DNA from: an uncultured Eubacteriales bacterium
GTDB taxonomy: Bacteria; Bacillota; Clostridia; Monoglobales; UMGS1388
Reading direction: 5' to 3'
DNA: 18,527 bases
NCBI GenBank assembly: GCA_900551345.1
Contig: URVP01000012.1
Location: 1 to 18,527 of the forward strand
Shown: one piece after another, positions 1 through 6,066 of the stretch
How the letters are laid out: each line of letters begins with the position of its first letter
How positions within the stretch are numbered: position 1 is the stretch's first letter
Made by a program: the position numbers and the translations under genes
The notes under the pieces: model-generated
Seen by the model: the letters and a program-made list of their open reading frames with translations, nothing else
Database searches by the model: none
Told to the model about the DNA's origin: nothing

Positions 1-1
1 C

Positions 2-841
2 CCGCATCTTGGTAAAAAAGCACAGTTTGTGGCTATTCCCACAACTTCTGGTACAGGTTCAGAGGTAACAGGATTTTCGGTTATTACGGATAAAAAGAAC
101 GGAAATACAAAATACCCTCTGGCAGATTATGAACTTACGCCTGATGTAGCAATCATCGACCCTCAGTTTGTTACAACACTTCCCAAAAATATTACTGCTG
201 ACACGGGGCTTGATGTTCTTACTCACGCAATTGAGGCCTATGTTTCGGTGCTTGCTTCCGACTATACAGATGCTCTTGCAATAAAAGCAATTGAGCTTGT
301 TTTTGAGTATCTGCCTCGAGCATTTGAAAACGGCAATGACCTTGTTGCTCGTGAAAAAATGCACAATGCGTCTTGTATAGCAGGTATGGCATTTACAAAC
401 GCTTTCCTTGGCATAAATCATTCACTTGCGCATAAACTGGGCGGAGAATTTCATATTTCACACGGCAGAGCTAATGCGGTGCTTTTGCCCTATGTCATTG
501 AATATAATTCACAGCAGCCTACTAAATTCGTAACTTGGCCAAAATACGAAAAATTTATTGCAGATAAGAAGTATTCGCAGATTGCTCAGCATCTTAATCT
601 TCCTGCTGAAACCGATGAGCAGGGAGTTAAGAGTCTTATCGGCAAAGTTAAAGAGCTGCTTAGTACTCTCGGTATGCCCTCAAGCCTTCAGGAGTGTGGA
701 ATACCGGAAAAAGAATTTTTTGCAAAACTTCCGTCTCTCTCTGAAAAAGCGTTTGAAGACCAATGTACTACAGCAAATCCCCGTTATCCTCTTGTTTCTG
801 AGCTCTCTCAGATATACACCCGTGCTTATTACGGTGAATAA
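2..841 (+). CDS. Iron-dependent alcohol dehydrogenase, AdhE-like C-terminal part (5' truncated)
   Basis: The reading frame is open from the window edge to TAA at 839-841, so the start lies upstream. The codon at 29 is an internal GTG valine, not a start. The protein belongs to the iron-containing (group III) alcohol dehydrogenases, which interconvert aldehydes and alcohols with NAD(P)H. Visible signatures are the nucleotide-binding stretch PTTSGTGSEVT, the metal-ligand pair D and H in DVLTH, and the segment GINHSLAHKLGGEFHISHG, which carries the other two histidine ligands. The ending NPRYPLVSEL...YYGE closely resembles the C-terminal alcohol dehydrogenase domain of bifunctional AdhE, which makes ethanol from acetyl-CoA in fermentation. 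Whether an aldehyde dehydrogenase domain precedes it cannot be seen, so a stand-alone enzyme is possible. The family is certain; the AdhE assignment is likely only. Confidence 0.93.
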   Translation, partial: PHLGKKAQFVAIPTTSGTGSEVTGFSVITDKKNGNTKYPLADYELTPDVAIIDPQFVTTLPKNITADTGLDVLTHAIEAYVSVLASDYTDALAIKAIELVFEYLPRAFENGNDLVAREKMHNASCIAGMAFTNAFLGINHSLAHKLGGEFHISHGRANAVLLPYVIEYNSQQPTKFVTWPKYEKFIADKKYSQIAQHLNLPAETDEQGVKSLIGKVKELLSTLGMPSSLQECGIPEKEFFAKLPSLSEKAFEDQCTTANPRYPLVSELSQIYTRAYYGE

Positions 842-1029
842 CAAGCTTAGAATAATAAAATTAACAATGTTGACAGGGCTGTCATTCCGGGCAGTCCTAT
901 ACATAAGAGATATAATTCACAAAATTATCCGTTTATTTTCACATGAGTATCACATTGGTATTGTATTATCATATCGAAGGAAAGGTATTACATAAATTTT
1001 GCCCCCTCGAAATTTATATTTCCTACCTG

Positions 1030-1068
1030 AAACAGAGTCTTCTGCAACAGAAGACTCTGTTTCTTTTT
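1030..1068 (+). terminator. Strong rho-independent terminator after adh
   Basis: A perfect 15-bp stem (AAACAGAGTCTTCTG at 1030-1044 with its complement at 1048-1062), a 3-base loop and a following T-rich run. It lies 189 bases beyond the adh stop and insulates adh from the accessory region. Confidence 0.9.
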
Positions 1069-1124
1069 ACAATATTTTTGAAGTCGTCTGTTTTTTTAAA
1101 ACATAATGAAGGTTTTTAATTCGA

Positions 1125-1150
1125 TATAATCAAAGAATTATTTGATTGTA
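1125..1150. promoter_or_regulatory. Imperfect palindrome upstream of the XRE gene, candidate operator
   Basis: Ten-base arms (TATAATCAAA at 1125-1134 and TTTGATTGTA at 1141-1150) pair around a 6-base centre; the seven inner pairs are perfect. The left arm contains a TATAAT hexamer. It lies about 80 bases before the XRE start and suits an autoregulatory operator of a dimeric helix-turn-helix protein. No T-run follows, so it is not a typical terminator. The role is inferred. Confidence 0.4.
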
Positions 1151-1229
1151 TAAAATTTATAAGTGTTTACAAAGAGTATAGAATATATAATATGTGATAT
1201 ATGAATACTGTGATTTGGGGATAATTTAT

Positions 1230-1469
1230 ATGATTTCAGAAAAAGAATATGAACTTATTTTATTGGAAATAGGACTTAAAATAGGCTATTACAGGCGTAA
1301 AAGCGGAATGACACAAGCTGAGCTTGCGGAACATGCGGATATTTCGCTTTCTTTTTTAAGTCAGTTAGAAAGTCCCAATTTACCATATTGCCCTTCTGTA
1401 AAATCTCTTTTCAAAATAGCAGATGCTCTGGGTATAAAGGCTTCAAAGCTTATAGATTTGGATGATTGA
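1230..1469 (+). CDS. Small XRE-family helix-turn-helix transcriptional regulator
   Basis: A 79-residue protein that is almost entirely one Cro/C1-type helix-turn-helix domain. Characteristic parts are the first helix with IGYYRRKSGMTQAELAE, the recognition segment ISLSFLSQLES, and the closing helix VKSLFKIADALG. There is no sensor or oligomerisation domain. I chose ATG 1230 because GGGG at 1217-1220 sits 9 bases upstream; the earlier ATG at 1194 lacks such a site. It is probably a cytoplasmic DNA-binding regulator of the genes that follow, since the PqqD-like gene starts 74 bases downstream on the same strand with no clear terminator between. The dyad at 1125-1150 is a candidate site for it. 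The link to the cluster is inference. Confidence 0.88.
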   Translation: MISEKEYELILLEIGLKIGYYRRKSGMTQAELAEHADISLSFLSQLESPNLPYCPSVKSLFKIADALGIKASKLIDLDD

Positions 1470-1543
1470 CGGGCTTTAGGGATTAATAGTGTAAAAATTT
1501 TAAAAGTATTTTTATATAAAATAAACGGAGAAAGGGATTTAAA

Positions 1544-1822
1544 ATGAAAGAGACGATTAAGATTAAAAAAGATTTTGTTTTGAAAAACATTGCTGATAAT
1601 TACATTGTAATTTCTGTAGGTCAGGATAATGTGAATATTAATTCAATGATTACAACTAATGAAACAGGAGCGTTTCTTTGGGAGTTGCTTCAAAAGGGGG
1701 CAACAAAAGAGGAGCTGGTACAAGCCGTAATCAAAGAATACGATGCTGACGAAGATGTGGTTTCGTCGGATGTGGATAAATTCATACAAAAGCTTGCAGA
1801 TAAAGATATTTTGGAAAAATAA
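1544..1822 (+). CDS. PqqD-like RiPP recognition element protein
   Basis: A 92-residue protein of the PqqD superfamily, with the typical order: N-terminal strands (KIKKDFVLKNIADNYIVISV), the segment INSMITTNETGAFLWELL, the helix KEELVQAVIKEYDAD, and a closing helix DVDKFIQKLADKDILE. Family members are small winged-helix proteins that bind the leader of a ribosomally made peptide and present it to modifying enzymes; in lasso-peptide pathways the stand-alone form is called B1. ATG 1544 is preceded by AAAGGG at 1531-1536. The exporter gene begins 16 bases after its stop, so the two are probably co-transcribed. The likely client is the 53-residue peptide at 4599-4760, which has a YxxPxL leader motif. 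No radical SAM enzyme, cyclase or leader protease is nearby. The family call is secure; the client is inferred. Confidence 0.9.
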   Translation: MKETIKIKKDFVLKNIADNYIVISVGQDNVNINSMITTNETGAFLWELLQKGATKEELVQAVIKEYDADEDVVSSDVDKFIQKLADKDILEK

Positions 1823-1838
1823 TTAAGGGGAATACAGA

Positions 1839-3509
1839 TTGAAAAACAAATCACTTCTCTGGATAAAAAAGACCGCAGGGAAAAACATCTTTGCCGTATT
1901 GATACTTGCCTCAGTAGGTATGGCTTACTCGTATGTTGGGGTTAGGTTTGCTCTTGCCTCAAAAAATGCCATCGATTCTGCAGTATATCAAGACGGAATG
2001 TTTTCCGCCGGGGTTATAACCATAGCTATCCTTTTGGTGTGCCAGCTTGTGCTCAGTGTTATATATAATTATTTGAGTGCGTTCGTTTCGGGTAAAATGT
2101 CCATGCGTATGAGGGAAAAGGTGTTTAAAGGTCTTATACATAAAGATTGGCAGCGGCTTGTTTCTTTTCATTCGGGCGACCTTATGAACCGTATATATAA
2201 TGATGTAAGCGTTATAGTAAACGGAATAATGGGCATTATCCCCAACGGTGCCGTACTTGTAACTAAAGCCGTTTGCAGCTTTGCGGCACTGTATTGGTTG
2301 GATCGCAGCTTTGCTCTTATATGCTTATGCATATGTCCGTTTATATTTATACTTGCTCGTATATACAGTAAACGCATGAAGAAGCTTCATAAAGATTGTC
2401 AGGAATCTGACGGAAAAATTCGCTCCTTTATGCTTGAAAGCCTTCAAAATGCTCTCGTGATTAAATCATTCAGAGGTGAAGATGTAGTAACATCAAAATC
2501 ACGAGAAATGCAAAAGGGGAATTTCCATCTTCATATAAAAAGAAATAATATCAGTATAGCTGCCAACATTGCGTTTTATATCGCAATAACCGTAGGTTAC
2601 TATTTTGCATTGGTATGGTGCGCATATAAGATTTCTAAAGGTTTTATGACTATAGGTACCCTTACTGCAATCCTACAGCTTTTTGCTCAGTTGGAAACTC
2701 CTTTCAGATCACTTTCGGGATTATTCCCGCAGTATTATAACATGCTTGCATCGGCAGAGCGTTTGACAGAGTTGGAAGATATTGAAAACACTGATGGGAA
2801 AGAGTTTGACGGAAAAGCTTTGTATGAAAGTATGCAGTGTATACAGGCTGAAAACTTATGTTTTTCATATGACAGGGAAAATGTAGTCCTGAATAATGCT
2901 AAATTCAGAATAGATAAAGGTGATTTTATCGCCATAGCCGGAATATCCGGGATAGGTAAAAGCACCCTTCTAAAAATAGCTTTGGGTATTATAAGTCCTG
3001 ACAGTGGAAGTGTATATATTAAAACAGCTGACAAGATAATTCCGCTGGGCAGCAGTACTCGCAGTATGTTTGCTTATGTACCCCAGCAAAATATGATTTT
3101 GTCGGGTACTCTAAGAGAAAATATAGCCTTTTTTATTAAAGATGCTGACGATCGGCGAATTAGAGATGCGGCATCGGCTGCTGATATATGGGACTTTATA
3201 TGCGGATTGCCTCAGGGGCTTGATACGGTTGTAGGCGAAAAAGGCCTTGGACTTTCGGAAGGGCAAATACAGCGTATAGCCATTGCTCGTGCTCTTTACT
3301 ATGACGCACCGGTGCTGCTGCTTGACGAATCAACCTCAGCGCTTGATGAAGAAACAGAGGCTCGTGTACTTACCAATCTTAAGAATATAAAAAATAAAAT
3401 GTGCATAATAGTATCTCATAAACAAGCTGCTCTCGATATTTGTGACAAGCGGTTGGACATAGCAGACGGAGCGGTAAAGATTATGAATAATGTAAAAAAT
3501 TTTTTTTAA
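1839..3509 (+). CDS. ABC exporter, fused membrane and ATPase domains
   Basis: A 556-residue half-transporter of the exporter type: about 310 residues of six-helix membrane domain, then an ATP-binding domain. Visible motifs are Walker A GISGIGKST (residues 368-376), Q-loop YVPQQN, signature LSEGQ (472-476, instead of the usual LSGGQ), Walker B VLLLDE (492-497) and the H-loop SH near 526. There is no N-terminal C39 peptidase domain, so it does not itself remove a leader peptide. The start is TTG 1839, with AAGGGG at 1825-1830 eight bases upstream. It follows the PqqD-like gene closely and fits the D-type exporter of lasso and related peptide pathways, working as a homodimer in the cytoplasmic membrane. 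The transported substrate is inferred from context; a lipid or drug exporter is not excluded by sequence alone. Confidence 0.93.
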   Translation: MKNKSLLWIKKTAGKNIFAVLILASVGMAYSYVGVRFALASKNAIDSAVYQDGMFSAGVITIAILLVCQLVLSVIYNYLSAFVSGKMSMRMREKVFKGLIHKDWQRLVSFHSGDLMNRIYNDVSVIVNGIMGIIPNGAVLVTKAVCSFAALYWLDRSFALICLCICPFIFILARIYSKRMKKLHKDCQESDGKIRSFMLESLQNALVIKSFRGEDVVTSKSREMQKGNFHLHIKRNNISIAANIAFYIAITVGYYFALVWCAYKISKGFMTIGTLTAILQLFAQLETPFRSLSGLFPQYYNMLASAERLTELEDIENTDGKEFDGKALYESMQCIQAENLCFSYDRENVVLNNAKFRIDKGDFIAIAGISGIGKSTLLKIALGIISPDSGSVYIKTADKIIPLGSSTRSMFAYVPQQNMILSGTLRENIAFFIKDADDRRIRDAASAADIWDFICGLPQGLDTVVGEKGLGLSEGQIQRIAIARALYYDAPVLLLDESTSALDEETEARVLTNLKNIKNKMCIIVSHKQAALDICDKRLDIADGAVKIMNNVKNFF

Positions 3510-3544
3510 AATTAAATTATTATTACAAAATATTAGTTATTATA

Positions 3545-3570
3545 CACAAATTTAATATGCCAAATTTGTG
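3545..3570. promoter_or_regulatory. Perfect 9-bp inverted repeat upstream of a consensus promoter
   Basis: CACAAATTT at 3545-3553 and AAATTTGTG at 3562-3570, separated by 8 bases. It ends 20 bases before the -35 box at 3591. No T-run follows, so it is a poor terminator for the exporter and a better candidate for a regulator binding site. Its sequence does not match the dyad at 1125-1150. The role is inferred. Confidence 0.4.
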
Positions 3571-3590
3571 CAAGCTGAAACCAAAAAAGG

Positions 3591-3619
3591 TTGACAATTA
3601 TAAAAACACATATTATAAT
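3591..3619 (+). promoter_or_regulatory. Consensus vegetative promoter for secreted protein and peptide genes
   Basis: TTGACA at 3591-3596, a 17-base spacer, and TATAAT at 3614-3619: both hexamers match the sigma-A consensus exactly. It lies 39 bases ahead of the ATG at 3659. With the terminator at 4777-4809 it defines a two-gene unit. Such a perfect match predicts high basal expression unless repressed. Confidence 0.88.
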
Positions 3620-3658
3620 ATTCGTAAGTAGTTGATATTACATATGGAGGTAAATTTT

Positions 3659-4543
3659 ATGAAAAAGAATTTCTTGAAGTATCTGGCATGTGCACTTGTT
3701 GCTGTAATGCTTCTCGGTACTACTGCATTTGCCGCAACAACCACCACTACAACTTACAAAGGTGAGTATATTACGGTTTCTACACAGGTTACGGGAGCAG
3801 AAAGTGACGAACAGGTTACTTATCTTGTACACAGCAGTGCAGATGCAGACATTGCTGATGATGAAATCATATATATTAACCAGCAAGCTGCTAAAGAAGG
3901 AACAGCTGTTTTCAATTACAAAGTAGCAAAAAGCGATCCGCTTCCTTCCGGAACTAAGATTATTGCCGGTTCAACAAGCGGAAATGTTACTGCAACTGAA
4001 GGAGACAACATCGATCCTCTTACAGTTACAGTAAACAACGAAACAGGTCTTGAGGTAACATATGACAAGTATCTTGGTAAAGGCGAAGAAGGCACTCTTA
4101 CAATCGGTGCTTTCACAGGCGGAACAGCTTATGTTAATGAGGTTGAATATGTTGGCCCCGTAACAATTGTTGGCGGAGAAACATATACAATCACATATGA
4201 CGGCGGAACAGAACCTTCTGATCCTACAATTACTGCAGGTGATGAAGATCAGGCTATTACAGAAGAGACTCCTGAAGCCAACTACATTACAAGATTTGCA
4301 ACAGTATCTATCCCTGAAGGAACATCATCAGAAATTACATATGGTATCATTTTCTGCGAAGGTACAGTTGAAAATCTTACTGCTGAAACTGAAGGTGCAG
4401 TAGTTTATCCTGCACTCGGCAACGAAAATGGTAAGTATGCAGTTAAGCTTGTTGACGGTGGCTTAGGCGTTATAACATCTGGCAACACATACACAACACG
4501 CGCTTACATTTGTGTAGACGGTGTATACACATACGCAGACTGA
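3659..4543 (+). CDS. Secreted two-module beta-rich protein of unknown function
   Basis: A 294-residue exported protein that I do not recognise as a named family. Residues 1-25 form a clear signal peptide (MKKNFLKYLACALVAV..., likely cleaved after AFA), followed by a threonine-rich linker. The mature part is acidic, rich in Thr, Gly and Val, and looks like beta-sandwich modules. A first region resembles bacterial Ig-like folds (IIYINQQAAKEGTAVFNYKV). A middle region has short strands around VEVEYVGPVTIVGG-like text. The C-terminal region ends TYTTRAYICVDGVYTYAD, typical of extracellular module ends. No anchor (LPXTG, SLH) is visible. ATG 3659 is chosen for the signal peptide and for GGAGG at 3646-3650. 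It shares a promoter with the small peptide gene 55 bases downstream, which suggests a common export-related or surface role. Function is unknown. Confidence 0.85.
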   Translation: MKKNFLKYLACALVAVMLLGTTAFAATTTTTTYKGEYITVSTQVTGAESDEQVTYLVHSSADADIADDEIIYINQQAAKEGTAVFNYKVAKSDPLPSGTKIIAGSTSGNVTATEGDNIDPLTVTVNNETGLEVTYDKYLGKGEEGTLTIGAFTGGTAYVNEVEYVGPVTIVGGETYTITYDGGTEPSDPTITAGDEDQAITEETPEANYITRFATVSIPEGTSSEITYGIIFCEGTVENLTAETEGAVVYPALGNENGKYAVKLVDGGLGVITSGNTYTTRAYICVDGVYTYAD

Positions 4544-4598
4544 TTTAAGTTAATTTAATTGTTTGTTTTGTTTATTCTAATATAGGAGGATAATTAAT

Positions 4599-4760
4599 AT
4601 GAAAAAGTATGTACAGCCTACACTTGATGTAGTTGAACTTTCAGTAAAAGAAAAGATTACTGCTGATCCTGCATATGGTGTAACATATGCTGTAGATGAC
4701 AATACAGGTGCTGGTATTACAACATACAACCTTAAGTTGTATTCAGAACCTCAGTCATAA
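4599..4760 (+). CDS. 53-residue RiPP precursor-like peptide with YxxPxL leader motif
   Basis: ATG 4599 follows a strong AGGAGG-type site at 4585-4590, and the frame ends at TAA 4758-4760. The peptide begins MKKYVQPTLDVVELSVKEK and ends SEPQS. Tyr4, Pro7 and Leu9 give the YxxPxL motif, known as the leader element bound by stand-alone PqqD-like B1 proteins in Gram-positive lasso-peptide pathways; paeninodin-type precursors start similarly. Thr21 near the end of this region and a C-terminal half rich in Gly, Thr, Tyr and Asp suggest a leader-core layout. The last residue is Ser53, and paeninodin-type HprK-like kinases phosphorylate a C-terminal serine. It has no signal peptide and no cysteine. 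A PqqD-like protein, an exporter and an HprK-like kinase are nearby, but no lasso cyclase or protease. The gene is very likely real; the precursor role is inference. Confidence 0.75.
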   Translation: MKKYVQPTLDVVELSVKEKITADPAYGVTYAVDDNTGAGITTYNLKLYSEPQS

Positions 4761-4776
4761 TAACATAGTTGTGTAT

Positions 4777-4809
4777 AAAAAGGATTGACATTTTGTCAAT
4801 CCTTTTTTT
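4777..4809 (+). terminator. Strong rho-independent terminator after the peptide gene
   Basis: A perfect 14-bp stem (AAAAAGGATTGACA at 4777-4790, complement at 4794-4807), a TTT loop and a run of seven Ts. It lies 16 bases beyond the peptide stop. The TTGACA inside the stem is part of the hairpin and has no matching -10. Confidence 0.92.
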
Positions 4810-4853
4810 CTTCTTTTATGCAGTTTATAAAATGTGATTGCTGATAATTACAT

Positions 4854-4882
4854 TTGACTTTAGCGGCGTATTATGTTAATAT
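4854..4882 (+). promoter_or_regulatory. Possible promoter for the HprK-like kinase gene
   Basis: TTGACT at 4854-4859, 17 bases, then TAATAT at 4877-4882. Spacing is ideal; the -10 match is four of six. It is the best candidate in the gap. Confidence 0.4.
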
Positions 4883-5100
4883 TATCATATGGATTTATTT
4901 TGCCTTAATCTGTATGCAACAATAAATAAATCCCGGTAAATGCAGCCTGTATCACTATGTATAATACTGGTGTTTCTAATAACGACTCACGGTTAATATA
5001 ATGCAGTATTTCAATACACTAGGATAGAGTTTAAATTTATTTTTAAGGAATAAAATCGTTTGTAATAAAAAAACAAGCGTTTTCTTGGGGAGAGGTTTTT

Positions 5101-5958
5101 ATTTCTAAGTATAATATTGCCAATGTTAAAATAGAATACAGCGGTTTCACAGATGTGGGTATACAAAAGGATTTAAAGCCGTACATATACGAAGGTCGTC
5201 AGCCGTCTGATGTTACTATCAGAGGCAGACTTTGCGATAAAGTTATCCCTTGTCTTAAACCTGGCAGCTTTGAGACAAGCCGAATTTGGGGAGAAATTGA
5301 CGAAGGCTTCTGTTTTTATGACTATGACCGACAGACTGATACCTGTTTTATGCAGGTTAAAGCTAACAAAGAATGGACTAATATAGATGTTGATTTTTTT
5401 AATATAAAAAAACACCTTGGCGCATCTGACGATTATTTTGCATTTAATGCTCTACGGGATATTTTCAGTTTTATATGCCTTAAAAATAATGGAATCGTTC
5501 TTCATTCTTCAGCAATAGCTTTTGACAAAAGCGGTATAGCGTTTTCTGCACATAGTGGAGTTGGCAAATCTACTCATACCTCTCTGTGGAAGAATATGTT
5601 TCCTGACCGGGTTGATATACTTAATGATGATACACCGGCAATAATGTTTAAAGATGGACAAGCTGTATTGTACGGCACACCTTTTTGCGGAACTTCAGGG
5701 ATAAACACTGCCAAAAATGTTCCTTTAAAAGCGATAGTTTTTTTGGAGAGGGGAGAAGTTAACACAATTCGGGAAATACCTTCTTCAGATGCTGTAAAGC
5801 GTATTTTAGAGCAGGTTAAAAGACCTCCCATAACCGAATTAATGATTGATACGCTTACTATGATAGATAAACTTGTTAGTATCGTACCCATATATTTGTT
5901 AAGCTGTAATATTTCAGAAGATGCGGTGATGACAGTTAAAAATAAGCTTGACATTTAG
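5101..5958 (+). CDS. HprK-like serine kinase, probably starting at ATT
   Basis: A member of the HPr kinase/phosphorylase superfamily resembling the kinases found in paeninodin-type peptide clusters. The P-loop AHSGVGKSTHTSLW is followed by the acidic pair in NDDTPA; LHSSA precedes it. About 285 residues, cytoplasmic. Family members phosphorylate serine side chains, either on HPr or, in paeninodin pathways, on the C-terminal serine of a precursor peptide; the Ser53-ending peptide at 4599-4760 is the obvious candidate substrate here. The first GTG in frame is at 5155, but the 18 codons before it look coding (YNIANVKIEYSGF, the usual N-terminal strand of these kinases). No ATG, GTG or TTG exists between the upstream stop (5044) and 5155. 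ATT at 5101 has GGAG at 5089-5092 eight bases upstream, so I use it. A sequencing error (ATG to ATT) or a GTG start are alternatives. Confidence 0.8.
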   Translation: MSKYNIANVKIEYSGFTDVGIQKDLKPYIYEGRQPSDVTIRGRLCDKVIPCLKPGSFETSRIWGEIDEGFCFYDYDRQTDTCFMQVKANKEWTNIDVDFFNIKKHLGASDDYFAFNALRDIFSFICLKNNGIVLHSSAIAFDKSGIAFSAHSGVGKSTHTSLWKNMFPDRVDILNDDTPAIMFKDGQAVLYGTPFCGTSGINTAKNVPLKAIVFLERGEVNTIREIPSSDAVKRILEQVKRPPITELMIDTLTMIDKLVSIVPIYLLSCNISEDAVMTVKNKLDI

Positions 5959-6018
5959 ACTTTTATAGGTATGCCGCAGATTAGTGGTATGGTATAGGGG
6001 TTGATATTTTATTAATAA

Positions 6019-6043
6019 TATAAAACAGTAATGCTGTTTTATA
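6019..6043 (+). promoter_or_regulatory. Hairpin in the leader of the S-layer-homology gene
   Basis: A perfect 10-bp inverted repeat (TATAAAACAG at 6019-6028, CTGTTTTATA at 6034-6043) with a 5-base loop, ending 7 bases before the ribosome binding site at 6051. No T-run follows. It could be an mRNA-stabilising 5' hairpin or an operator overlapping a -10. No well-spaced promoter could be fixed here, although TTGATA occurs at 6001. Confidence 0.4.
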
Positions 6044-6066
6044 GATAAATAGAAAGGATGATATTA

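Larger units (their letters stand above)
842..1229. other. Gene-poor intergenic region between adh and the XRE regulator
   Basis: This 388-base gap holds the adh terminator (1030-1068) and a dyad at 1125-1150, both listed separately. A short AT-rich inverted repeat (ATAAATTT at 992-999 with AAATTTAT at 1010-1017, around a C-rich loop) precedes the terminator. TTGACA occurs at 870-875 and TATAAT at 911-916, but they are too far apart to be one promoter. A 42-codon frame from ATG 867 to 995 lacks a ribosome binding site and resembles nothing I know. I see no convincing gene; the stretch from 842 to 1029 is probably a 3' untranslated region. Confidence 0.5.
4761..5100. other. Intergenic region between peptide gene and kinase gene
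   Basis: A 340-base AT-rich gap. It opens with the strong terminator at 4777-4809 and contains a moderate promoter candidate at 4854-4882. The in-frame extension of the kinase gene has no ATG, GTG or TTG upstream of 5101. No open frame with a ribosome binding site appears on either strand between 4810 and 5085. If the promoter at 4854 is used, the kinase mRNA has a leader of roughly 210 bases, in which I see no recognisable riboswitch. Confidence 0.5.

Noticed and set aside
558..995. Open frame overlapping the end of adh
   Set aside because: It overlaps the well-supported adh frame for more than half its length, has no ribosome binding site and no recognisable protein features.
1544..3509. 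Radical-SAM (sactipeptide or PQQ-like) peptide pathway
   Set aside because: The only radical SAM protein in the window is MiaB, a tRNA-modifying enzyme 10 kb away; the peptide has no cysteine.
4599..4760. Canonical lasso-peptide precursor
   Set aside because: A lasso ring needs an N-terminal core residue with Asp or Glu 7-9 positions later and Thr two residues before the core. A core from Gly27 with Asp33/Asp34 fits the ring but lacks the Thr, and no cyclase or B2 protease is present.
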